From the NCBI RefSeq assembly GCF_963169125.1, contig NC_084794.1:89263018-89327017 (forward strand): a DNA stretch of 64,000 bases. The letters run 5' to 3'. Of the stretch, positions 54,955 through 64,000 are shown piece after piece. The translations under genes and the position numbers were made by a program. How positions within the stretch are numbered: position 1 is the first letter of the stretch; every line of letters starts with the position of its first letter. This DNA comes from Humulus lupulus. Its lineage: Eukaryota > Streptophyta > Magnoliopsida > Rosales > Cannabaceae. Below the pieces are notes generated by a model that ran no database searches, was not told the origin of the DNA, and worked only from the letters and a program-made list of their open reading frames with translations.

Positions 54955-57344
54955 GAAAGAAAGAAAGGAAGAAGGAAGAAGGAAGTGAAGAGGAACCCCC
55001 TAGAGTATGTCTTCTTGTTTTCTCTTTGTTTAATCTCTTTATTTGATAATATGATATTGATTTGTGTTATGTTTTGTGTGTGTTTGGATTCTTCTTTCTC
55101 CTCATGGTGGCTTTCCCAAAAAAAAAAAACCCTAGGCTTGAACAAGGGTGTGGAGTTTGGGGTATTGATCTTTTGTGTTCTTGATTTTTACAATCAAGAG
55201 AGGTAATGGACTTTTCCTTAGCCTTATATTGTTTTTGGTGGGTTGTATATGAGGTTTTTGCTAATGGTGCTAATGGTTGATTTTGGTAGGATTGATGTAT
55301 AGGATTTGGATTTTGTGAGAGTATGATTTGTGTTTAAGGGTTGTGATGTTGATTTTGCTATGCATAAAAAAATTGTAATAATCTATGAATACTTGTATGG
55401 TGATTTCGGCCTAGGTGCACCCAAGGGTGTTCTTGATATGTTGTGTGATTTACAATATGTTTGATCCATGTTTTAGGATCTATGATATATGGGTAAGAGA
55501 AAAAGTGGTAATCTTGATATTTTGATCATGAAATCTTGTTAGATGCATGTTATATTTTGAATGATTAAATTATAAGATGCATGAAAATAATGATAGAAAT
55601 ATGCTAGGTTAATATAAGGCATATGTGAATATGGTGCTTATAAATTTACTATATGCTATTTTTATTGTTAATGTTTTGTTGGTTTTCATGGAATTGCAAC
55701 AAATGATTTTAAAAGGATTCATGTGATTATGTTAGTAGAATCATGCATATTATAAGAGCATAATGAGATTTTAGGCATGAATGATTTTATGTAATTTTTA
55801 AGACAAAAGTTGAGTTTTACAAAGAATTAAGCTTGCTGTTTTTTTTCAAAATAATTGGGTAAAAGTTGATAAAAATATGAGTTGCATGCATAAATAATGT
55901 TCTTGATGAATGTGTTAATTTTTATGAAATTAAAAGAGGATTTTAAGTCTCATGTTATGATATTTTACCCAATTAATTTCCTACAGAATTTTTATTGAAT
56001 TTTGAGAAAAAATGAGTTTATAAAATTGAATATGGTGATTTTAATGATAAAAAAAATGGTTGCTGGAATTTTGTAATAAAATATGAAGTAAGTCTCACTA
56101 AAAATGAATTTGATTAATTTTTGGAATAAATTATTTTTCCTAAGTTATGGTAATATTGAAAAATGATATTTTAATGGTATGAATGCATATTTTGATAAAT
56201 AATGATTTTTCTTTATTTTGATTGAGAAAAATATTTAAACTCTATTTATTTGTGATTTTTGAATAAAATAAATAGTGGCTGAAAGTTTGTTTTAAAAAGG
56301 TTAACAATTGTTATTAAATTGTCACATATGGGTTTTTACTACTTAAAAATTAAGTCTTAAATAAATTAAATCAAAATGTATTTTTCCACACTTAAAATAT
56401 ATTTTTCACATCATTTTTGTAACACAATAATAAAATATATTTTTCTAAAGAAACATGTTAAAATAGGTATTTTAATTAAACCCAAGCTTGTTGGTTAATT
56501 CTTGGTAAATTAATATTTATTTAATGAAAATGTCACATATTTTATTTTGAGCTAAAATAAAATAAATTTATAAAATAAAATAAAGTTTTGAGAAATTTAA
56601 TAAACTTAGAAATTTTAATTAAAATAAAGCATGTAATATGGCTATTGATTTTCAAACAATAAAAGCAAGAAATGTAGAATTATCGTTTTTGAAAACGTCT
56701 TATTTACGCAACATTCCCACGTATGCATGTTACATGCAAATAAACTTTTACGTCCAGAATCATGATTATTATTCAACTATGTAATTTTTATAAAGCAATC
56801 ATGTTAGTAAAATGGGAAGAACGGGCATTATTCTTTTTGGCGATAATTGAATATTTTAGTGTAACTGTTATCATGAGTGCATGGCCCATGCACACATGAG
56901 TTGTATGGAAGGGAAAAATAGTAATTTTATGAACCTAAGAAACGTTATTTTGATTATGATATAGGCTCGTTGAACGATTGTGAAATTCTTAGCTTGGACC
57001 TGAGGTAAGGAAGTTAGATAGATTTTATGATTTTATGCTATGAATGGTAAGGCTGTTATATGAATGAACTGTTATGAAATTATGAATGCCTTAATGTGAT
57101 GATATGATTGAATGTGATATGTGTATGGATGTTAGATACATCAAACAGAATACGATGTTAGATACATCAAACAGATTTCGATGTCAGATACATCGACCGA
57201 GTTACTAAGGACATTGAGACGTGACTCCTAGGGCGGACGCGCCGAGGTTATTCAAGGACCAGTGATCTCCTGTTTACCTCATAGGGTGACATGGACAACT
57301 AGCGTTCCATGCTCATCATGTATGCTGTATGCTGTATGATTGTG

Positions 57345-57475
57345 ATATGATGATATGTCACATTTATGTTATGATATGTTGATATGTCACATTGATGTTA
57401 TGATATGTTGATATGTCACATTTATGTTATGATATGTTGATATGTCACATTTATGTTATGATATGATGAAATGTT
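57345..57475. repeat. Short tandem repeat, period about 34
   Basis: About four copies of gatatgttgatatgtcacat plus 'ttatgttat' lie head to tail in the solo LTR. A second small repeat of gatgttagatacatcaaaca type lies just upstream at 57127-57200. Confidence 0.85.
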
Positions 57476-57960
57476 ACGATTATGTTATGATGTACCATGA
57501 TGTTTTTAGATGAACGTTAGTGTTTGGTTGTTTGTTGTCTTTCTTACTTGCTTATTTGCTTGTACTTCCTTACTGGGCTTTTAGCTCACCCCCCCTTACT
57601 TTCCTTCCAGGTAGCAAATAGGATTTCTCTATGGCACGCGTGGTGACGTGAGGAGTTCTTCATCATGGGGTGTATGGCGTGGGGCAATCCTATGGACGAT
57701 AAAACGATCAACGTAGAACGCCATTTAAATTATGTTTTGTTTTAAGGGACTTTTTCCTAAATTATCAGTGGGACTCTGTTATTTAACTTAATTGGTTTTC
57801 TTTGAACTTTGCATAAAAACCTATGTTTTATTTTAAACTTATGGCGCCAACGTGCATGATTTTAAATAAGTCCCCCTGAGACTTTAATAATGGATGGTAT
57901 TCTTTCATAAGCTATGTTATGCGAATATTTTGTAAGTATTAGTCTAGGGCGTTCTTTACA

Positions 57961-58905
57961 CTTCATGTCGATCAGGGCTTTTATCTTGTCGGGGTTGGCC
58001 TCGATTCCTCTTGAATTTACGATAAACCCCAAAAACTTCCCTGATCTGACTCCAAAGGAACACTTGAGGGGATTTAATTTCATCTGGTACTTGTTTAACA
58101 CATCAAAGCACTCTTGTAAATCCCTCACATGCCCTTCTGCCTTCTTAGACTTTACCAGCATGTCATCGACATATACCTCCATGTTTACACCGATTTGTTC
58201 CTTGAACATGTGGTTGACTAGCCATTGGTAAGTCGCACCTGCGTTTTTCAGTCCGAAGGGCATTACTTTGTAACAATATAAGCCTGTATCAGTCCGAAAG
58301 CTGGTGTGATCCTCGTCAGGGGGATGCATGCTAATCTGGTTGTAGCCTGAATATGCATCCATGAACAAGAGGATCTCGTGTGATGTAGTTGCATCGACCA
58401 GCTGGTCGATCCTTGGGAGTGGCAAGCAGTCTTTTGGGCAGGCTTTATTGAGGTCTGTAAAATCCACGCAGGCTCGCCATTTGCCATTAGGCTTGGGAAC
58501 CAGCACTGGATTGGAGACCCACGATGGATAAAATGCTACCCTGATGAACCCATTCTCCTTTAGTCTTTCGACTTCTTCTTTTAAGGCCCTTGATCCATCT
58601 TTATCGAGCAGCCTTCTTTTCTGTTGCACAGGTGGAAAGGTCTTGTCTATATTCAGGACATGGCTGATTACTGCAGGATCTATCCCAGCCATGTCTTTAT
58701 GGGACCAGGCGAAAACCTCCTGGTTCTTTCGCAAAAATTCCACCAGTGCGTTCTTCATGGTAAGCTCTAAGTTTCTCCCAACCTTTACGACTTTGGTTGG
58801 GTCTTTCTCGTCGAGTTGGACCTCCTCCAGGTCCTCGACAGGTCCAACATTTTCTTCAAAATCCCCAAAGCAAGGATCCAAATCTCCATCCTCACTTTGG
58901 GCAAC
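57961..58905 (-). pseudogene. pol of Tat element B, reverse transcriptase part
   Basis: The frame is open from 58881 to the inserted LTR: VFAWSHKDMAGIDPAVISH, WVSNPVLVPKPNGKWRACVD, DLNKACPKDCLPLPRIDQLVD in part, FMDAYSGYNQISMHPPDEDH and the catalytic EVYVDDMLVKSK. Then come FGVRSGKFLGFIVNSRGIEA and NPDKIKALIDMK, where the insertion splits it. The reverse transcriptase itself has no stop, but the insertion and upstream stops block expression of the polyprotein. Confidence 0.92.
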
Positions 58906-61781
58906 ACCCTATTTGGTGACTTCATCACCGGATTGGGCTTGTGTATTAATTGCCATCTGCAACCTATCTGAGGTAGTGCTCTTCGGCGTTCCGCTCTTCG
59001 GCGTTCCACTCTTCGCCTTTGTGATCGAGGCGTTGTAGCACTCCCTGGCTTCCCGTTGGTTTCCCAAAATGCGTCCTACCCCCGCGTCTGTTGGGAACTT
59101 CATGGCTAGGTGCCACATAGAGATGACAGCCCGTAGATCAAGCAGTATGGGCCTTCCAATAACGGCGTTGTACGCCGAAAGACAATCAACCACTACAAAA
59201 GTGGTGAGTAATGTCCTTGTTGCAGGCGCTGTACCTGTCGTTACTGGGAGTTTGATCAATCCGGCTGGGGCGAGTCCTTCTCCAGAGAAGCCGTATATCG
59301 TTTGATTGCAGGGCTCCAAGTCCTTAACGGACAATTTCATGCGTTCCAAAGTTGATTTGTACAGGATATTCACTGAACTTCCTGTATCGACCAGTACCCT
59401 CTTCACCATCATGTTTGCCATCTGGATGTCCACGACCAGCGGATCGGAATGTGGGAACCTGACATGCTGGGCGTCGCCATCAGAGAAGGTTATCTCTCAT
59501 TCTTCTGACCGAGCCTTTTTTGGTGCACGGTCCTCCACAATCATCATCTCAATGTCCTGGTCGTGGCGCAGAGTCCGAGCATATCGTTCTCTGGCCTTTC
59601 CGCTATTTCCCGCGAGGTGCGGGCCTCCACAGATGGTTAAGAGTGTTCCAGCCACGGGGGCAGGCTGTAATGATGGCGAGCGTTGGCGGTTGGACGCCTG
59701 CTCGTTGCCACCCGGAGCTTCTCGTTGGGAATTTCCCGAGGCCCGTACGTATCTTCTCAAGTGTCCTTGTCTAATAAGGAACTCGATTTCATCTTTCAAC
59801 TGGTTGCATTCATTGGTGTCATGTCCGTAGTCGTTATGGTAACGACAGAACTTGGTGGTGTCTCTTTTCGAAATATCCTTTCGAATGGGGCCAGGTTTTT
59901 TGTAAGGCACACTCGAACTTGTGGCCTGATAAACCTCTCCTCGAGACTCAACGAGGGCAGTGTAGTTAGTGAACCGAGGTTCATAACGATTACCCTTGGC
60001 TCGTCTGTTGTCGGAGGTGGAAGGCTCGTTATACGGCCGTTTTCCACCATTCTTGCCATTGCCGTTACCATTCCCGTTGCCCTTGCCGTTTCCATTAGGT
60101 TTGGACCCATTGGTGGCTTTGGCGGGTTCAGAAGCCTTCTTATCCTTGCCTGAGGGCTTTCCATCGTCGGCAATGGCTTCTTCGAGCTTGATGTAGCGAT
60201 CAGCCCGGTCCAAAAATTCTTAGGTAGTTCTCACTCCTTCCTTTCGAAGAATTTTCCAGAGGGGAGAACGATGTTTAACTCCTGCAGTTATGGCCATCAA
60301 TTTGCCTTCGTCCCTGACCATTTTCGCTCCAGCTGCTGCTTGCATAAAATGCTGGATGTAGTCCTTCACTGACTCCCCATCATGTTGGCGAATTTCAACC
60401 AACTGGTTTGCCTCGGTCGGATGCACACGACCTGCGTAGAACTGTCCGTAGAACTCCCTTATGAACATTTCCCAGGAGACTATGCTTGTAGGAGGGAACT
60501 TAAAAAACCATTCATGCGCTGCTTCAGAAAGTGTTGCAGGGAAGATCCTGCATCGAGCGTCTTCGGACACTTTCTGAATGTCCATCTGAATTTCAAACTT
60601 GTTGACATGGGACACTGGGTCCCCATATCCGTCAAAGTTTGGGAGTGTAGGCATTTTGAACTTGCTGGGAGTTTCGTCATTAGCTATCCTTTGTACGAAA
60701 GGAGTGCCTTTCCTCCTATCGTGGTCGATGTAAGAAGTTCTTCCCCCGACCAGCTGCTGCACTGCCTGGTTGAGGGCGTCTATCTGGGCCTGTACAGCGG
60801 CAGGAATCGCTGTGGCCTCTGTCGCTGGGGGGACGTTCTCGCCATGCCGCTCACGGCGATCGTTGAGTACATTTCTTAGGTCCTCGTCTCTTCTCCGCTG
60901 CTCACTACCCCCGAGCCGGTTGAAGACATTATTTTGTCTGGGCTGCCCCCCAGCGTCCCGTCTGTTGGGTTGTTCATCTCGAGGTATCTGGCTCCTGCCT
61001 TTACCTCTTTCTTCGCCTCTCTCACTGGCATTTCCCTTGCCTGAGTCGGCCTCATTATATCCGTGGCCATCTTTGAACCTCGACTAGCTATGGTGGGATC
61101 GACTGTTCCCTCTATTCCCGTCTCTGGCCGAAACGTCCCGAGCGTTAGAGGGCGGCCTGCGCTGGTCGTGGTGTCCCCGTGCACTATCATGCCGTGGGGG
61201 ACCCCGGACCGCAGAGCCTAACTCTGAGTCCCTCCTATTACCAGGAGGGTGCCGACCTCTGTTCGGTGGGTTTGGCCCATCATCCCTACGGCGTCTAGGA
61301 CTGCGAGGCTGATGTCGGCCCTATTCTGCCTCTGTTGTGGGGGGTTACCCCGAGCAGCTTGGGTTGGTGGCTGCGCCTCAGGATCCAGTGGGACATCGTC
61401 ACGAGGTATCTGAGGCTTCTCGGGCCTCTGCGGACTTAAAGGCTGGATCGGTGGGCTAGGGTTGGGACCCCTCTGAGGTGGCCCATTAGCAGGTTGGTCA
61501 GGCTGCGAAGCGAGTGCAGCCTGATTTCTAGCCAGTTGCAAGGCTGCCTCGAGGGCTGCCATGGCTTCGCTCTGGCGGCGGTCCACCTCCGCCTGCCTTT
61601 CGCTCAATTCTGTGCGCTGCCGTTCAATCTCTTGGTGCTGCCGCGCCATAATTTCAGCGGCAGTCTCTTGACTGGCTCTCAGATTAGCTAGCTCTTCCTA
61701 CAACACGCCTAGGGTACTTTTCAACGTTGCATCATCCATTTCCTCCTCCTCAAAGTCCAGTTGTGGCTCATCCTCTGCCAT
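58906..61781 (-). pseudogene. gag and protease of Tat element B, four stops and one frame change
   Basis: The likely start is MAEDEPQLDFEEEEMDD at 61781. A stop follows at 61699-61701, then a coiled-coil/proline-rich part (IERQRTELSERQAEVDRRQ). The frame changes between 60876 and 60762. The gag domain follows (LSEAAHEWFFKFPPTSIVSW, GESVKDYIQHFMQAAAGA), then CRYHNDYGHDTNECNQL. The protease has VLVDTGSSVNILYKSTLERM, with an intact DTGS motif, and AYNAVIGRPILLD. In-frame stops lie just after 60220, 59497 and 58909. Several fit C-to-T change of CAA, CGA or CAG codons. The protease and nucleocapsid motifs are better kept than in A or C. Confidence 0.88.
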
Positions 61782-61894
61782 GCTTGCAGGAGGAGGAGGA
61801 GGAGGAGGTGGCGGGTTCGACTATGCGGCGGCGGCCGCCTATCCAGTTTTCTTTTCAGCTTTCGCCATTAATTTTCTCAACAACGATAAACCAA

Positions 61895-61916
61895 GCTCTC
61901 AATGAAAGCACCAGAA
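61895..61916 (-). promoter_or_regulatory. Primer-binding region of Tat element B
   Basis: On the minus strand, TTCTGGTGCTTTCATTGAGA continuing to GC lies directly after the 5' LTR and is identical in its core to that of element A. Confidence 0.7.
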
Positions 61917-62504
61917 TGTTGACCCACGATTTGGCCAACTGACACGGAGTCAGAATATGCTTGATATGAATGAATGCGTAGAGAAAAACTTAATGAAAAA
62001 AGTAAATAAGACACAGTATTTTAAAGTGGTTCGGCCCCAAGATCTGGTAATGACCTACGTCCACTTAGACTGATATTGATCTAAGAATCAAAGGAGTGAT
62101 CAAAGAACAAGGGTTCAATGAGTTTCACTTACCTCTGAAGAACAATACAATATTGCTAGGAGAATTACTATAGTCTCTAATGATTCAAAAGCCAAAAGTC
62201 CTTTCCTTGAGCTATCTTTTGCTATTTATAGGCTCAAGGGGGATTACAAAAGATTGTTACAGATATTCTCTCCTGAATAATCGGGTATCCAGGAGATTGT
62301 GTGAGATAAATTCGGGATTCACAAAGATCTTCCCATAAATGTTGCTTCGTATGCGGAACTATCGACCAGACTGGTCGCAAGTAAGACTGGGCCGCACTGC
62401 TTCTAATGTGTCTTCTGGTCGATACTCTAGCAGAACGTTTCTAGGTGTCAGCCACGTGTCCTGGGATCACTTGCCACGTCATCAATGCTAATTTTTGGAT
62501 AACA
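61917..62504 (-). repeat. 5' LTR of Tat element B
   Basis: 588 bp with the TATA box CCTATAAATAG on the minus strand at 62222-62232, followed by the ACAGC duplication on the plus-strand side. Confidence 0.95.
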
Positions 62505-62508
62505 ACAG

Positions 62509-62539
<31 letters not shown>

Positions 62540-62553
62540 AATAATAATAATAA
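62505..62553. repeat. (CAA)n/(TAA)n microsatellite at the element B insertion site
   Basis: An uninterrupted CAA run turns into TAA at about 62537. The left side of the insertion has (TAA)n at 47033-47056, so element B landed within a compound trinucleotide repeat. Confidence 0.9.
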
Positions 62554-62570
62554 GGAAAAAACACCATGGG

Positions 62571-63849
62571 TCACAGCCTATGTTTTGATCCTCCTGGATT
62601 GGCAGCTCCAACATCCACCAATCCATCTTGTTCCATGGCCTTTGCAGCCTCCTGAGCCTCAAGCCTGGCTTCTTTTTCTTCCAAAGGAGCTTGCCACCTA
62701 TTGACATACTTGATCTCCTTGATAGACAGGAAACTGGTGTCGAGGTCGGGATTTGTGGCCCAGATGCAATACATCACCATGTTGACGGCGTTATCCTTTT
62801 TGGTCTTGAATTCCTCAAGAAGATGAGCTTTCTCGATGAGCTCGTAAGTTGTTTTCTTGTCCTCCTTAAGCTTTGCATTTAGTTCTTAGACCTTCTTAAG
62901 CTCCATGTCTTTAGCTTCCAGCTCTTGTCGCGCCTTCTTAAGGTCATCTTCAGCCTTGATCTGTGCCTCCTTGGCACTTTGAGCATGCACCTTGCTCAGT
63001 GCGACCTCGCGATTCAGGACGTAGTTATGCTAGATGAAGGCTAGGAAGGCCTACAATAAAAAACATATATTAAGAGTAAAGAAACAAAGAGTTGGTGTTT
63101 AACATTGAGTTTATCAATTTTCAAGAAAAAACTTACCAAAGAAAGAAACTCTCTGCTCTTGTCAAAAAGGGTGTTAGCATTCTCGGAGCCTGTTAAGAAC
63201 TCCCATTGAGGAGCCCCAAGATTTCTGAAGCATTGGCCCATGTGGGTCAAAGCATCTAAACCTAGTTGAACTCCGTGAGCGCCAGCAGTATTGTCGACCA
63301 TAAACTCGAGAATGTAGGTCGCGACAGTGAGTTTGTGATCTTGGATGGGAGAGTGGGAAGAGCGAGTTTTCTTCGCTTGGGTTGAGGGAGGAAGATCAAT
63401 AACCTCCAGGTGCATTGGAGGAATAGTGACTAGGCCCGAATCAGCCTGCTTCGAGGCCGACGGGGTTGCCTCGGTCGTTTTGGAAACTTTGGAAGAACGG
63501 TCTCTCTTCGAGGACACCCGATTGCGCTTGGACCCCCGGGACACAGTGGGCTGGTTGAGGATGTTGTCAATGTCTGAATCCATCTTTCCTAAAAAAAAAA
63601 AAAAGAGGGAAAACAAACATTAGTGTTTGATCATGCTTAGGAAAAGATATTGAAACTTTTAAGTAATAAAAAAACATAACTGGAAGATCCCCCCTGGTTT
63701 GAGCTCAGGGACCAGGAAATCCTTCTATCTTCAGATGACTTTAAGGGGGTTCCCTCTCGATAAGTAGGGGACATCCTCGATAAATCCCTATAGTCTTTAG
63801 TCCCGTACTGGACTACTATCCCTTCCCAAACTTCGTTTATGCTATACAT
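62571..63849 (-). pseudogene. Antisense gene of Tat element C, broken
   Basis: Minus-strand pieces homologous in plan to the genes in A and B. An upstream exon fragment lies at 63637-63849. A middle exon has MDSDIDNILNQPTVSRGSKR (start 63583) and ends SREFLSLV|gtaagt near 63133. The last exon begins after TATTGTAG near 63053, with a coiled coil (AKEAQIKAEDDLKKARQELE, LNAKLKEDKKTTYELIEKAH) and CIWATNPDLDTSFLSI. The last motif corresponds to YNPDADFSFLS in A and GADFSYLS in B. Stops occur near 63032 and 62886. The beginning of the gene is beyond the window end. Confidence 0.75.
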
Positions 63850-64000
63850 GGTTTGGTATTTTCCTAAAAAAAAAATTCGTACCTATGCACCTTAAGATCT
63901 ACCCCCGACCAGGTCACAAAATTGTTCTTAGGATCATTAAAAAGGACTAAGATGTTGGGATCTTGTTTTAGAAGGGTTGAAGACCACATAGATAGGTCTA
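63850..64000. other. Continuation of element C tail, cut by the window
   Basis: No complete feature is visible; it probably belongs to the N-terminal exons of the antisense gene. Confidence 0.4.

Larger units (their letters stand above)
54178..57960. mobile_element. Probable solo LTR inserted in pol of element B
   Basis: The 3783-bp insertion starts TGTAGTGCACCAAA and ends GCGTTCTTTACA. Both sides have CTTCA (54173-54177 and 57961-57965), a perfect 5-bp duplication, and removing it reconnects the pol frame. It has TG...CA ends, no gag or pol and very AT-rich DNA. Internal features are (GT)n at 54871-54886, (GA)n at 54921-54952 and short tandem repeats at 57127-57200 and 57345-57470. Long LTRs of this kind occur in Tekay/Del-type gypsy elements (inference). 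Orientation is not certain. Confidence 0.8.
47071..62504 (-). mobile_element. Tat-lineage Ty3/gypsy retrotransposon B with antisense gene, nested in C
   Basis: Two 588-bp LTRs (47071-47658 and 61917-62504) are flanked by a perfect ACAGC duplication (47066-47070 and 62505-62509). On the minus strand the order is 5' LTR, primer site, gag, protease, reverse transcriptase, RNase H, integrase, an internal purine tract, an antisense gene (plus strand), a terminal purine tract and the 3' LTR. The LTRs differ at about 11 positions by eye, fewer than in A. The element hit a trinucleotide repeat in the 3' tail of element C. A probable solo LTR is inserted in its pol (54178-57960). Confidence 0.95.
36498..64000 (+). 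mobile_element. Tat-lineage retrotransposon C, interrupted and cut by the window end
   Basis: The 5' LTR (36498-38233) and primer site are followed by gag, protease and pol remnants up to about 46310. The 3' tail is broken by Tat element B at 47071-62504. It resumes at 62510 with an antisense gene (minus) running past 63849. The 3' LTR is not in the window. Many stops in every domain show it is the oldest of the three Tat elements. A probable solo LTR sits in gag (40631-42480). Confidence 0.85.

Noticed and set aside
54805..55206. 133-codon frame rich in Arg-Glu and Cys
   Set aside because: It translates GT and GA microsatellites in a solo LTR; no support as a gene.
54173..57969. A 9-bp duplication ACTTCATGT at the ends of the insertion, which could suggest a MULE
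   Set aside because: The ends show no terminal inverted repeat. TG...CA ends with CTTCA duplication explain it better; the extra matching bases are the TGT of the LTR start and chance.
62495..62704. Frame starting with a poly-asparagine run
   Set aside because: Created by the CAA/TAA microsatellite and sequence antisense to the element C gene.

Overview
This is a plant nuclear window, most likely eudicot. It holds one intact host gene, a PWWP-domain chromatin protein at 31768-34767 on the minus strand. It also holds one decayed host gene copy, an NRT2-type nitrate transporter pseudogene at 7638-8852. Almost everything else is mobile DNA, much of it nested. Spliceable introns, TATA-box LTRs, Ty1/copia and Ty3/gypsy elements, a Mutator-like element and AT-rich spacers all point to a plant. 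No bacterial operons, tRNA genes, rRNA genes or CRISPR arrays are visible.

Layout from left to right. 1-1293: the probable end of a minus-strand LTR cut by the window edge. 2334-7194: a complete but mutated Ty1/copia element (minus strand) with a perfect GTACT target duplication, PBS and PPT. 7638-8852: the NRT2 pseudogene. 9290-28871: a Mutator-like element (MULE) with matching terminal repeats and CATCGAT-rich subterminal repeats. It carries a transposase gene on the plus strand and a captured DUF1985/Ulp1-peptidase gene on the minus strand (KI-MULE/Kaonashi type). The transposase gene is split by Tat element A (12680-25418, plus strand, target duplication GACAA). 29092-30445: a large imperfect inverted repeat. 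31768-35460: the PWWP gene with a probable leader intron.

From 36498 to beyond the window end lies Tat element C (plus strand, highly degenerate). It is interrupted by a probable solo LTR (40631-42480) and by Tat element B (47071-62504, minus strand, target duplication ACAGC). Element B in turn contains another probable solo LTR (54178-57960, target duplication CTTCA). The 3' part of element C resumes at 62510.

The most interesting biology is in the three Tat-type elements. Each carries, between pol and the 3' LTR, a separate antisense gene with coiled-coil character. In A and B this gene has its own TATA box, a leader intron and several further introns. In A and B the module is bracketed by two copies of the same purine tract, CTTGGGGGGCA, one just after pol and one at the 3' LTR. 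Element A also has about eight copies of a 119-bp tandem repeat right after the internal tract. Every transposon gene seen has stops or frameshifts. By-eye LTR divergence (about 21/759 in A, about 11/588 in B) suggests B inserted more recently than A.
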